Assembly: GCA_947304475.1 (NCBI GenBank)
Contig: CAMZBE010000055.1
Span: 1-7,839, forward strand
Direction: 5' to 3'
Length of the DNA: 7,839 nucleotides
Origin: an uncultured Clostridia bacterium
Lineage (GTDB): Bacteria > Bacillota > Clostridia > Oscillospirales > CAG-272
The position numbers were made by a program, and so were the translations under genes. This document shows positions 1 through 6,580 of the stretch, in pieces (positions within the stretch are counted from its first letter, which is position 1; each line of letters starts with the position of its first letter). The notes under the pieces are model-generated. The model saw nothing but the letters and a program-made list of their open reading frames with translations. It was not told the DNA's origin and ran no database searches.

Positions 1-1228
1 TACTCGAAGCGTTCGGTGAACGCGGGATCCTCGGGTTTCCGCTTCGCGAGCGGGCTGTTCTCGACGGGATAATCGTAGATGAAGGTCGGCTGGATCAGTT
101 TCTCTTCAACGAAGGCGTCGAAGAGTTCGGCGAGCACCGTGCCCTTGGTCGCGTCGGCGGGGACCGGAACGTGCAGGCGCGCCGCCTCGTTTCTGGCGTC
201 CTCGTCGGTCTTCCACGCGTCGTAGTCGGCGCCCGAGTAACGCTTCACCGCCTCGACCATCGTGAGCCGTTCCCAGTGCCCCATGTCGATCATCTGTCCC
301 TGGTAGGGGATCACCGTCGAACCGCAGATCTTTTTGGCGAGCAGGGTGTAGAGTTCCTCGACCAGGTCCATCATTCCCTTGTAGTCGGTGTACGCCTGGT
401 AGAGTTCGATCGAGGTGAACTCGGGGTTGTGCTTAGGATCCATACCCTCGTTCCGGAAGATCCGTCCCACCTCGTAGACGCGCTCGAACCCGCCGACGAT
501 CAGCCGTTTCAGGTAAAGTTCGGTCTCGATGCGAAGGACCATATCCATATTCAGCGTGTTGTGGTGCGTGAAGAAAGGACGCGCCGACGCGCCGATCTCG
601 AAGGGCGTCAGGATCGGAGTATCGACCTCGAGAAATCCCTTTCCGTCGAGGTACGCCCGGATTTCGCGCAGAATGTTGCTGCGGCGGACGAAGTGTCCTT
701 GACCTCGGGGTTCATGATCAGGTCGACGTACCGCTGCCGGTACCGGAGGTCGGTGTTGGTCAGCCCGTGGAACTTCTCGGGCAGGGGGAGCAGCGACTTG
801 GCGAGCAGAACGATACTGTCGCAGTGCACCGAGATCTCCCCGGTCTGCGTCTTGAAAACGAAGCCGTGTACGCCGATCACGTCCCCGACGTCCCACTTCT
901 TGAACGCCGCGTAGGCGTCCTCTCCCACGTCGTCGCGCTTCACGTAAAGTTGGATCTTGCCCGATCCGTCCATCAGATGGACGAACGCCGCCTTGCCCAT
1001 GATCCGGCGGCTCATCATTCTGCCGGCGACCGAGACGGGAACGCCCGTCTTCCCCGCTTCCTCGTTGTGCTCGAAGCGGTCAAAGTCCGCCGTGATCTCG
1101 GACGCGTGCGCCGTGACCTCGTATTTGGTAATGGTGAAGGGGTTCTTCCCTTCCGAAACGAGCGCCGCCAGTTTCTCGCGGCGTACCGCCAACTCGCTTC
1201 CCGGATTGTTGTTCTGTACGTCTGCCAT
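1..1228 (-). CDS. lysS: Lysine--tRNA ligase (class II), 3'-truncated by window edge and frameshifted
   Basis: Cytoplasmic class II aminoacyl-tRNA synthetase that charges tRNA-Lys with lysine using ATP. The first frame (1228 down to about 692) gives 179 residues: a short N-terminal extension, the OB-fold anticodon-binding domain (VSVAGRMMSRRIMGKAAFVHL, about residues 65-85) and the LRYRQRYVDLIMNPE segment leading into motif 1. That frame then runs into unrelated sequence and stops at 608. Shifting by one base at codon 179 (692/693) restores the protein: FVRRSNILREIRAYLDGKGF, then ARPFFTHHNT, motif 2 FRNEGMDPKHNPEFT, and FIYDYPVENSPLAKRKPEDP, open to base 1. About 409 of roughly 500 residues are present; the motif 3 end lies outside. 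The start is supported by AAAGGA 7 nt before ATG. It lies 56 nt after greA, the usual Bacillota order. The single missing base is most likely a sequence error, because the rest is well conserved. Confidence 0.93.
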
Positions 1229-1247
1229 GTTATCGTCCTTTCTCTAT

Positions 1248-1264
1248 CCCCGTCCGCGACGGGG
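1248..1264 (-). promoter_or_regulatory. GC stem-loop in the greA-lysS gap
   Basis: A perfect 7-bp inverted repeat with a 3-nt loop (CCCCGTC-GCG-GACGGGG on the minus strand) lies in the 56-nt gap, a few bases upstream of the lysS Shine-Dalgarno (AAAGGA). No U-run follows in the direction of transcription, so it does not look like an intrinsic terminator. It could stabilise or delimit the lysS message end, or affect ribosome access; the sequence alone does not decide. It is too short for a T-box leader. Confidence 0.4.
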
Positions 1265-1284
1265 CAAACCTTAAAAAGAGGGGG

Positions 1285-1764
1285 TTACTGCGCGCGGGTG
1301 ACCTTCTTGACCTTCAGCCCGACCTGTTCGCCGGAAGGAAGTTCCGCCACCACGCGTTCGCCCGACTTCGCGCCGATCAGCGCGCGTCCGATCGGAGACA
1401 CGTCCGAGATCTTGCCCGCGAGGGGATCCGCACCGTACGAGTCGACGATGTGGTAGGTGATCTCCTTCTTTTTCTTCTCGTTGAAGACCACGACGACCGA
1501 GCCGACGTGGACGAGGTTGTGGTCGATCTCGCTCTCGTCGACGACGTGCGCGTTCTTGATCTTCTCCTCGAGTTCGGCGATCTGCATGGCGTTCTTCGCC
1601 TGCTCGTTCTTCGCCTCGTCGTACTCGCTGTTCTCGGAAAGGTCGCCGTAACTGCGGGCGGTCGAGATATCCTTCTTGATGATCTCGCGCTGCGCCTTCA
1701 GTTCGTCGAGTTGCGCTTTGAGGGCGTCGAGCGACGCCTGGGTGATGACCTGCTGCTTATCCAT
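1285..1764 (-). CDS. greA: Transcription elongation factor GreA
   Basis: GreA enters the secondary channel of RNA polymerase and stimulates cleavage of the backtracked RNA 3' end, rescuing arrested complexes. The 159-residue product matches the family length (about 158). Residues 1-75 form the antiparallel coiled coil, whose tip carries GDLSENSEYDEAKNEQ (from residue 40) with the acidic pair D41 and E44 that coordinates the catalytic Mg2+. The C-terminal FKBP-like domain follows, with DPLAGKISDVSPIGRALIG about residues 117-135, a characteristic GreA segment, and ends VGLKVKKVTRAQ. AAGGAG lies 9 nt before the ATG. It is 45 nt downstream of the second S41 protease and 56 nt upstream of lysS. 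No convincing private promoter is seen in the 45-nt gap, so read-through from upstream is likely. Confidence 0.97.
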   Translation of the reverse strand: MDKQQVITQASLDALKAQLDELKAQREIIKKDISTARSYGDLSENSEYDEAKNEQAKNAMQIAELEEKIKNAHVVDESEIDHNLVHVGSVVVVFNEKKKKEITYHIVDSYGADPLAGKISDVSPIGRALIGAKSGERVVAELPSGEQVGLKVKKVTRAQ

Positions 1765-1809
1765 TTTCGTTTTCTCCTTGTTTTCGGTTTCTTTCTATTA
1801 TGATACAGG

Positions 1810-3159
1810 TTAAGGGTTGACTTTTTGGTCGAGAAGCGCGAGCGCCGCGCAAAGTTGCGGATCGTTCTCCTGCGTGCGGAGATAGACGCTGATCTTCTCC
1901 TGGTCTTCGGTCAGGTCCACGACCGTGCCGGGCAGGATCCCGACGCCGTCGTAATTGACGTTCGAGGGGGGATTATAGCGCGCGACGGTGAGTTTCAGCG
2001 CGTTGTCCGCGCCGATCGTGTAGGTGGTCTGCACGGTCCCCTTCCCGTAGGTCGTGGTTCCAACCACCGTCACGTCGAGAACAGAACCGAACTCCGGCGT
2101 CGCGTAGTCGCGGAGCGCCGCCGTGAAGAGTTCCGCGGCGGACGCGGTCCTCCCGTTGACGAGCACCGCCGCGGGGACGGTAATCTCGTGTCCGCCCTCG
2201 CAGTAGAGGACGGGCGCCGAGGAGCCCGAACGGACGTAGCCGTTTTCCCCAGAGATCGTATAGTCCGAAAGCGACGCTGATTTATAGTCCACGTAAGCGA
2301 TCACCCCGTCCGGGAGCAGGTACGCGAGCACCTTTCCGACCGAGGAGAGCAGTCCGCCGCCGTTCGAGCGGACGTCGAAGATCAGTCCGTCGATCCCTTC
2401 GCTCTCCAAACCCGAGACCGCAGTCTGGAACTGCTCGTAGGTGTGCCCGTCGAAACCGGTGATATGAACGTAGCCGATCCGGCCGGTCCCGTAGGTCTCG
2501 ATGCGCGAGATCACGGTCTGTTTTACGACCGTCGCCCGCGTAACCGTCACGCTCGACGGCGCGCCCGCGCGAAGGAAGGAGATCCCGACGGTCGAGCCCG
2601 CCTCTCCGACGATCGAATTGAACGCCTCGTCGTAGCCGTCGGCGAACAAAACGCCGTCGACCGCCGTCAGAACGTCCCCGGCAAGCAGCCCGGCGTCTTC
2701 GGCGGGGGAGCCGGCGTGCACCAGCACGACCAGCGCGTTGCCGTCGTCGTTTTTCTGCAGCGTGACGCCGATCCCGACGAAATCGCCCGAGAGTTCGGAC
2801 GAATACGAGGCGTATTCAACGTCGGTGAAGAAGGTGCCGTAGCGGTCGCCCATCGCGGCGATCGCCGCCTCGATCATGGCTTCGGTCAACGCCTCCCGGT
2901 CGGGGAGATCGAAGATCGAGTTCGCGTCGAGAAGTCCGAGCGCCGCTTCGAGCAGTCCCGCGTCGTACTTATCCGATTTTTTGACGTAGTTTTCACTGTA
3001 ATCGTCGATCTTTTCGGAATAGTACGCGGTAAGCGAGAAGAAGGTCGCCGCGAATACGATCAGACCGGTGAGCACGCACGAAAGGACCGCGATCAGAACC
3101 GGGGAGAGCGACCGCCCGTTCTTTTGCGGACGAGACGGAAATTCGTCCTGCCGGTTCAT
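1810..3159 (-). CDS. S41 carboxyl-terminal processing protease, N-terminal membrane anchor
   Basis: Serine protease of the CtpA/CtpB/Tsp family, predicted to act outside the membrane on C-terminal tails of exported or membrane proteins; the substrate is unknown. The 449 residues show a charged cytoplasmic N-terminus, one transmembrane helix (about 19-47, SPVLIAVLSCVLTGLIVFAA), a linker, a PDZ domain (about 125-210, with FVGIGVTLQ and AGSPAEDAGLLAGDVL), then the S41 core: LIFDVRSNGGGLL (259-271), the nucleophile region NGRTASAAELF (Ser340), and TYGKGTVQ with general base Lys373 and Gln377. The Ser-Lys spacing is 33, longer than the 25 of E. coli Tsp or B. subtilis CtpB, because of an inserted stretch around ATPEFGSVLDV. 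Its ATG overlaps the stop of the upstream paralogue by 4 nt (ATGA), implying translational coupling. It is a diverged tandem duplicate of that gene. The B. subtilis counterpart CtpB works in sporulation signalling, but nothing here shows that role. Confidence 0.92.
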   Translation of the reverse strand: MNRQDEFPSRPQKNGRSLSPVLIAVLSCVLTGLIVFAATFFSLTAYYSEKIDDYSENYVKKSDKYDAGLLEAALGLLDANSIFDLPDREALTEAMIEAAIAAMGDRYGTFFTDVEYASYSSELSGDFVGIGVTLQKNDDGNALVVLVHAGSPAEDAGLLAGDVLTAVDGVLFADGYDEAFNSIVGEAGSTVGISFLRAGAPSSVTVTRATVVKQTVISRIETYGTGRIGYVHITGFDGHTYEQFQTAVSGLESEGIDGLIFDVRSNGGGLLSSVGKVLAYLLPDGVIAYVDYKSASLSDYTISGENGYVRSGSSAPVLYCEGGHEITVPAAVLVNGRTASAAELFTAALRDYATPEFGSVLDVTVVGTTTYGKGTVQTTYTIGADNALKLTVARYNPPSNVNYDGVGILPGTVVDLTEDQEKISVYLRTQENDPQLCAALALLDQKVNP

Positions 3160-4559
3160 TCACTCACCGCCCGTTCCGTAACCGACGCGATCGCCGCCTG
3201 CTTCTGCAGATCCTCTTCCGGCGTCAGCGCCCAGATGGACTTGTTCTGCGCCTCTTCGGGAAGTTCGACGATGAGATCCGGCGTGATGCCGGTCCCCTCG
3301 TAGTTGCCCGAGTAGGGCGGATTGTAGAGCGCGAAGGAAATGGTGGTCGCATATCCTGAACCGAGGCTGACCGGCTTCTGCATCGTCCCTTTTCCGAAGG
3401 TCACGACGCCGACGACCGTCACGTCGAGCAGCCCGTGTTTGCCGTAATCCTGCATCGCGCAGGTGAAGAGTTCGCCGGCAGAGGCTGTGTGCTGATTGCA
3501 GAGGACCGCGACGGGCAGATCGGCGGAAAGAACGTGATCGTCGGTCTTGCCGTCGTAGCGGCGGCAGTTTGCCGTATCGCCCTCGACCGTCCCGTCGTAG
3601 TATTCGTAATTGGCGAGCGGCGTTCCGTTCGGCACCAGATAATCGAGGATCGCGAGGATCGACGAAAGCAGTCCGCCGGGATTGTTGCGAAGATCGAAAA
3701 TCAGTCCGTCGACGCCCTCTTCGAGCAGTCCGTCGAGCGCCGCTTTGAACTGGGGCGCGGTGGTCTGGTCAAATTCGGTGATCTGAATCAGACCGATCTT
3801 CGGCGTGCCGGAAAGCACCGTCGACGACGCCGTGACCTGCACGACCGTGCGGCGCGTCATGGTGCGGGTATAGGGCTCGCCGTTCCGCGAGAACGAAACC
3901 GTTACGTCGGTCCCCTCTTCCCCGCGGATCCGGTTGACCAGTTCCGCAAACGAGATCTCGGACGCGGAAGTGTCGCCCACGCCCTCGATCAGATCTCCCG
4001 GCAGCACGCCCGCCTCGTAGGCGGGGGTGTCCGGGAAGACGGCGGTGACCGTGATGGTCCGCGCCACCGCGTCGTTGGTGACCTGCACGCCGATCCCGAC
4101 GTAGTTGCCCGCCATATCCGAGTTGTGCTCGGCAAGCGCTTCGGGGTTCATATAGTAGGCGTATTTGTCGCCCGCGGCGGCAAGGTAACTCTCGCAGAGA
4201 AGGTCGGTCACCTCGCCCTCGTCGGTCTCGTCGATCCGGTCGCGGTATTCCAGATAGAAGTCCGCGATCGACGCCGCGAGTTCCCCGTCGGTCCCGAGTT
4301 CGCCGATATAGTAGTGCGTGTAATACTCGTGGATCTTTTTCACCACCGTCTGATTGAACGCGGGGATCTCCGGGTTCGCAAGAAGCAGGGCGAGAAGCGA
4401 ACCCTCCTCCGGCTCGCCGGCGGCGGTATCCGCGGCGGTCTCCCCCGTCTTGTCGACGGGGCGAACCGAAAACGAAACGCAGCCCGAAAAGGCGAGGATA
4501 AAAGCGAGCGTCACAAGGCATACGGCAAGCAGCCGCGAACCGGTCCGTCCGTATTTCAT
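3156..4559 (-). CDS. S41 carboxyl-terminal processing protease, probable lipoprotein
   Basis: Paralogue of the downstream protease. The 467 residues begin with a basic n-region and hydrophobic stretch (MKYGRTGSRLLAVCLVTLAF) ending in AFSGC, a lipobox-like site with Cys27; Phe at -3 is atypical, so lipidation is probable but not certain. A Gly/Ala/Glu/Asp-rich linker (about 38-55) follows. A helical region precedes the PDZ domain (about 150-235; YVGIGVQVTN, FPDTPAYEAGVLPGDLIEGV). The S41 core has LIFDLRNNPGGLLSS (286-300), NQHTASAGELF with nucleophile Ser360, and TFGKGTMQ with Lys390 and Gln394, so the Ser-Lys-Gln set is intact. Ser-Lys spacing is 30, against 25 in Tsp/CtpB. A strong Shine-Dalgarno (GGAAGGAGAGG) precedes the ATG. 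It follows the regulator gene after 91 nt and overlaps the next protease by ATGA. The pair would place two related proteases on the outer face of the membrane by different anchors; the substrate is unknown. Confidence 0.92.
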   Translation of the reverse strand: MKYGRTGSRLLAVCLVTLAFILAFSGCVSFSVRPVDKTGETAADTAAGEPEEGSLLALLLANPEIPAFNQTVVKKIHEYYTHYYIGELGTDGELAASIADFYLEYRDRIDETDEGEVTDLLCESYLAAAGDKYAYYMNPEALAEHNSDMAGNYVGIGVQVTNDAVARTITVTAVFPDTPAYEAGVLPGDLIEGVGDTSASEISFAELVNRIRGEEGTDVTVSFSRNGEPYTRTMTRRTVVQVTASSTVLSGTPKIGLIQITEFDQTTAPQFKAALDGLLEEGVDGLIFDLRNNPGGLLSSILAILDYLVPNGTPLANYEYYDGTVEGDTANCRRYDGKTDDHVLSADLPVAVLCNQHTASAGELFTCAMQDYGKHGLLDVTVVGVVTFGKGTMQKPVSLGSGYATTISFALYNPPYSGNYEGTGITPDLIVELPEEAQNKSIWALTPEEDLQKQAAIASVTERAVSE

Positions 4560-4589
4560 AAAATCCTCTCCTTCCTTTAATCAACGGAG

Positions 4590-4618
4590 CCCCGGCGCCC
4601 GGTGAACGGGCGTCGGGG
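4590..4618 (-). promoter_or_regulatory. Strong GC stem-loop between regulator and first protease gene
   Basis: A 12-bp inverted repeat with one imperfect pair and a 5-nt loop: on the minus strand CCCCGACGCCCG, TTCAC, CGGGCGCCGGGG. The odd pair is A/C on the minus transcript but G-U on a plus transcript. On the minus strand it is followed by CTCCGTTGATTAAAGG, not a U-run, and only about 30 nt separate it from the protease ATG with no room for a promoter. It may be an attenuator, a partial terminator that reduces protease expression relative to the regulator, or an mRNA stabiliser. Confidence 0.5.
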
Positions 4619-4650
4619 TGGTTCTTCCGTCGTGATATCCTGTCAGCGGA

Positions 4651-5736
4651 TCAGAACTTGGTCGGTTTGCTGGTCAGGTATTTCTTGACCATCAGCGCCA
4701 CTTTGAAGGTGACGGCGTGCTCGAATTCGCGCAGGTCGAGACCGGTCAGTTTCCGGATCTTTTCAAGCCGGTAGACCAGCGTGTTGCGGTGCACGAAGAG
4801 TTTTCTCGACGTCTCGGAGACGTTCAGATTGTTCTCGAAGAAACTCTGCACGGTCATCAGCGTCTCGCGGTCGAGCGAATCGAGCGAACCGCGCTTGAAA
4901 ACCTCGTCGAGGAAGATCTCGCAGAGGGTGGTCGGCAACTGATAGATCAGACGGCCGATCCCGAGGTTCTCGTAACTGACGATGTTCTTTTCGGTATCGA
5001 AGACCTTGCCCACTTCGAGCGAGATCCGCGCTTCCTTATAGGCGCGCGCCAGATCCTTGAGTCCGTCGACCACCGAACTGATACCGATGCTGACCTTGGT
5101 GTAGAACTCGGAGTTCAGCGTCTCGGCGATCCCGGCGGCAAGTTCCTCGATCTCGCGGATATCGGTTCCCTCTTCGACTTCCTTCACCAGAACCACGTCG
5201 GACTCGCCGATGTTGATGACGTAGTCGCGGCTCTTGTCGGGGAACATTCCCGCCACCATATCGTAAGGAAGCACGTCGGTCCAGCCGAAGAATTTGATGA
5301 TCAGGACGACGCGGTGATCGTCGCCCGAGAAGTGCAGTTCCTTACTCTTGATATAGATGTCGCTCGGCAGGATGTTGTCAAGCATGATGTTCTTGATGAA
5401 CGAGCCTTTGTCGTACTTCTCGTCGTAGAGCCCCTTGATGTTCCCGAGCGAGACCGCCAGCATCGCGGCGTCACGGCCCGCCTCGGCGTCCTCGCCCTCG
5501 ACGAACACGATCCCCTCGTTCTTGCCGCCGACCGAAATGAAACGGTAGGTGAACCCGTCGAAGGTCGCCGCGTCGTTCGAGAAAGAGAGTTCCTCGCGGA
5601 CGCCCTGGCGCGATTCGCCGATCAGGCGGGAATCGCTGGACGCAACGATCACGCCCGCCTCGTCGATCACGCCGACGGTGCGGTCGATCGCATCCTTCAT
5701 CTGATGGATCACACCCTGATACAAACGGTTGGACAT
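4651..5736 (-). CDS. CdaR/PucR-family transcriptional regulator
   Basis: DNA-binding regulator of the CdaR/PucR type, 361 residues. Residues about 1-100 resemble the CdaR sugar-diacid recognition domain (AIDRTVGVIDEAGVIVASSD, then RLIGESRQG), a small-ligand sensor. About 140-255 is the degenerate GGDEF-like middle region common in the family (DHRVVLIIKF, KVSIGISSVVDGLKDLARAY). The C-terminal HTH_30 domain (about 295-355) carries NNLNVSETSRKLFVHRNTLVYRLEKIRKLTGLDL, quoted here in two parts: NNLNVSETSRKLFVH and RNTLVYRLEKIRKLTGLDL. The ATG has AAGGGGG 7 nt upstream. A good promoter lies in the AT-rich gap before it, so it probably heads the unit running into the two proteases. No diacid, purine or other catabolic gene is nearby, so the ligand cannot be read from context. 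Autoregulation or control of the proteases is inference. Confidence 0.88.
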   Translation of the reverse strand: MSNRLYQGVIHQMKDAIDRTVGVIDEAGVIVASSDSRLIGESRQGVREELSFSNDAATFDGFTYRFISVGGKNEGIVFVEGEDAEAGRDAAMLAVSLGNIKGLYDEKYDKGSFIKNIMLDNILPSDIYIKSKELHFSGDDHRVVLIIKFFGWTDVLPYDMVAGMFPDKSRDYVINIGESDVVLVKEVEEGTDIREIEELAAGIAETLNSEFYTKVSIGISSVVDGLKDLARAYKEARISLEVGKVFDTEKNIVSYENLGIGRLIYQLPTTLCEIFLDEVFKRGSLDSLDRETLMTVQSFFENNLNVSETSRKLFVHRNTLVYRLEKIRKLTGLDLREFEHAVTFKVALMVKKYLTSKPTKF

Positions 5737-5780
5737 ATTCGTTCCCCCTTCGCACGTATCGATTGTTTTGGCAACTCTGA

Positions 5781-5807
5781 CTTATATTTTACATCTTTTT
5801 TTGTCAA
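5781..5807 (-). promoter_or_regulatory. Putative sigma-A-type promoter for the regulator gene
   Basis: On the minus strand a perfect -35 box TTGACA (5807-5802) and a -10 box TATAAG (5786-5781) are separated by 15 nt, slightly shorter than the ideal 17. Upstream of the -35 lie A- and T-tracts that could act as an UP element. Transcription would begin near 5774, leaving a leader of about 40 nt before the ATG at 5736. It is the only strong promoter-like match I find in the window, and it sits in the largest intergenic gap. Confidence 0.6.
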
Positions 5808-5877
5808 ATATCAATAGTCTATCGTAAAAAAGTCACAAAAAAACAAAAATTTTTTCAGCAAAGTGACGAGAGCCCGG
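5808..5877 (-). other. AT-rich intergenic tract with possible 3' end of rsmE transcript and operator-like palindrome
   Basis: Between the rsmE stop and the promoter the composition swings from GC-rich to strongly AT-rich. On the minus strand it reads AAAAAATTTTT, then G, then seven Ts, enclosed by a 5-bp inverted repeat (GTCAC at 5867-5863, GTGAC at 5836-5832). The T-rich run could help end the ribF-prmA-rsmE transcript, but no GC-rich hairpin precedes it, so a canonical terminator is not shown. A short odd palindrome, CnATAGTCTATnG (5812-5824), lies 5 nt upstream of the -35 box and could be a regulator site. Confidence 0.35.
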
Positions 5878-6580
5878 TCAGAGTTCGTATCGGAAGGCAA
5901 GACAGGAGAGGACGAAGAGCGGCGCGGTCTCACAGCGCAGGATCCGTTTTCCGAGTCCGGCAAGCGACAGTCCCGCCGCCCGCGCCTTCCGATCCCGTGA
6001 CGACCGAAACCGTCTTCGGCGGAGCGTCGGGAAGCAGGGCGGGCAGCGGGCGCGTCCCTTCCCCTTCGTAACAGAACAGGGACAGGTCGGCTTGCCCGGC
6101 TTGCCCGAGCATTTCGTCAAACGAGAGCGGCGCCGTCACGGTCGGGATCGCGCCCCGGCGACTCTGTTTCGCCGCTTCCGCGGCGATCCGGTTGAGCCGT
6201 TCGGTCTCCGCCGCGATCTTCTCGGGGCGGGGTTTACGCACGACGAACGACGACGTGAAGGGCGTGACCGAGGTCGCGCCGAGTTCGGTCGCCTTCTGCA
6301 CGACCGTTTCGAGTTTATCCCCCTTCGGGTAGGCGACGAAGAGCCGGATCGCGACCGGCGGTTCGCCGAAGGCGTCGCGGGACGAGAGGATCTCGGCTTC
6401 ACAGAGTTCGTCGCGGATACGCGTCAGGCGGCAGGAGAGTTCCCTGCCCCCCGCGGTGCAGACCGTGATCCCGTCGCCGACCGCCATGCGGAGCGAACGG
6501 GCGATATGGCGCGCGTCGGCGCCCGCGATCGCGACCTGATTGTTTGATACGGCGGAATCGTCCACGAAAAATCTCGGCAT
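5878..6580 (-). CDS. rsmE: 16S rRNA (uracil-1498-N3)-methyltransferase RsmE, disrupted by an internal deletion
   Basis: RsmE is a SPOUT-family methyltransferase that uses SAM to make m3U1498 in 16S rRNA of the 30S subunit. From ATG 6580 the first frame gives a PUA-like N-terminal domain (MPRFFVDDSAVSNNQVAIAG, then ADARHIARSLRMAVGD) and most of the SPOUT domain (LFVAYPKGDKLETVVQKATE, about 80-99; LNRIAAEAAKQSRRGAIP) up to VSVVTGSEG (about residue 199). It then goes out of frame and stops at 5930. The true C-terminus resumes from 5985 in another frame: ARAAGLSLAGLGKRILRCET followed by APLFVLSCLAFRYEL, ending at 5878. Compared with the B. subtilis and E. coli proteins about 9-10 residues between the EG and GKRIL motifs are missing, fitting a loss of about 29 nt (family length about 243 would be restored). 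TGSEG replaces the usual IGPEG. The ATG overlaps the prmA stop by one base. It is either an assembly error in a GC-rich stretch or a true mutant. Confidence 0.9.

Noticed and set aside
685..700. Programmed ribosomal frameshift in lysS
   Set aside because: The site reads AAG GAC ACT TCG with no slippery heptamer, no adjacent stem-loop that I can see, and no precedent in lysS.
1229..1284. T-box or other riboswitch before lysS
   Set aside because: The gap is only 56 nt and shows just one small hairpin, far too short for a T-box leader.
1765..1820. Separate greA promoter using TATCAT or CATAAT in the 45-nt gap
   Set aside because: No acceptable -35 box lies 16-18 nt upstream of either hexamer.
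3435..4580. Long open frame on the plus strand opposite the first protease
   Set aside because: Its translation is Arg/Val/Asp-rich with no family motif and mirrors the codon bias of the protease gene on the other strand, which has intact catalytic motifs. It is a shadow of GC-rich coding DNA.
4717..5817. Long open frame on the plus strand opposite the regulator
   Set aside because: Low-complexity Asp/Val/Leu/Glu composition, no recognisable domain, and complete overlap with a convincing CdaR/PucR-type gene.
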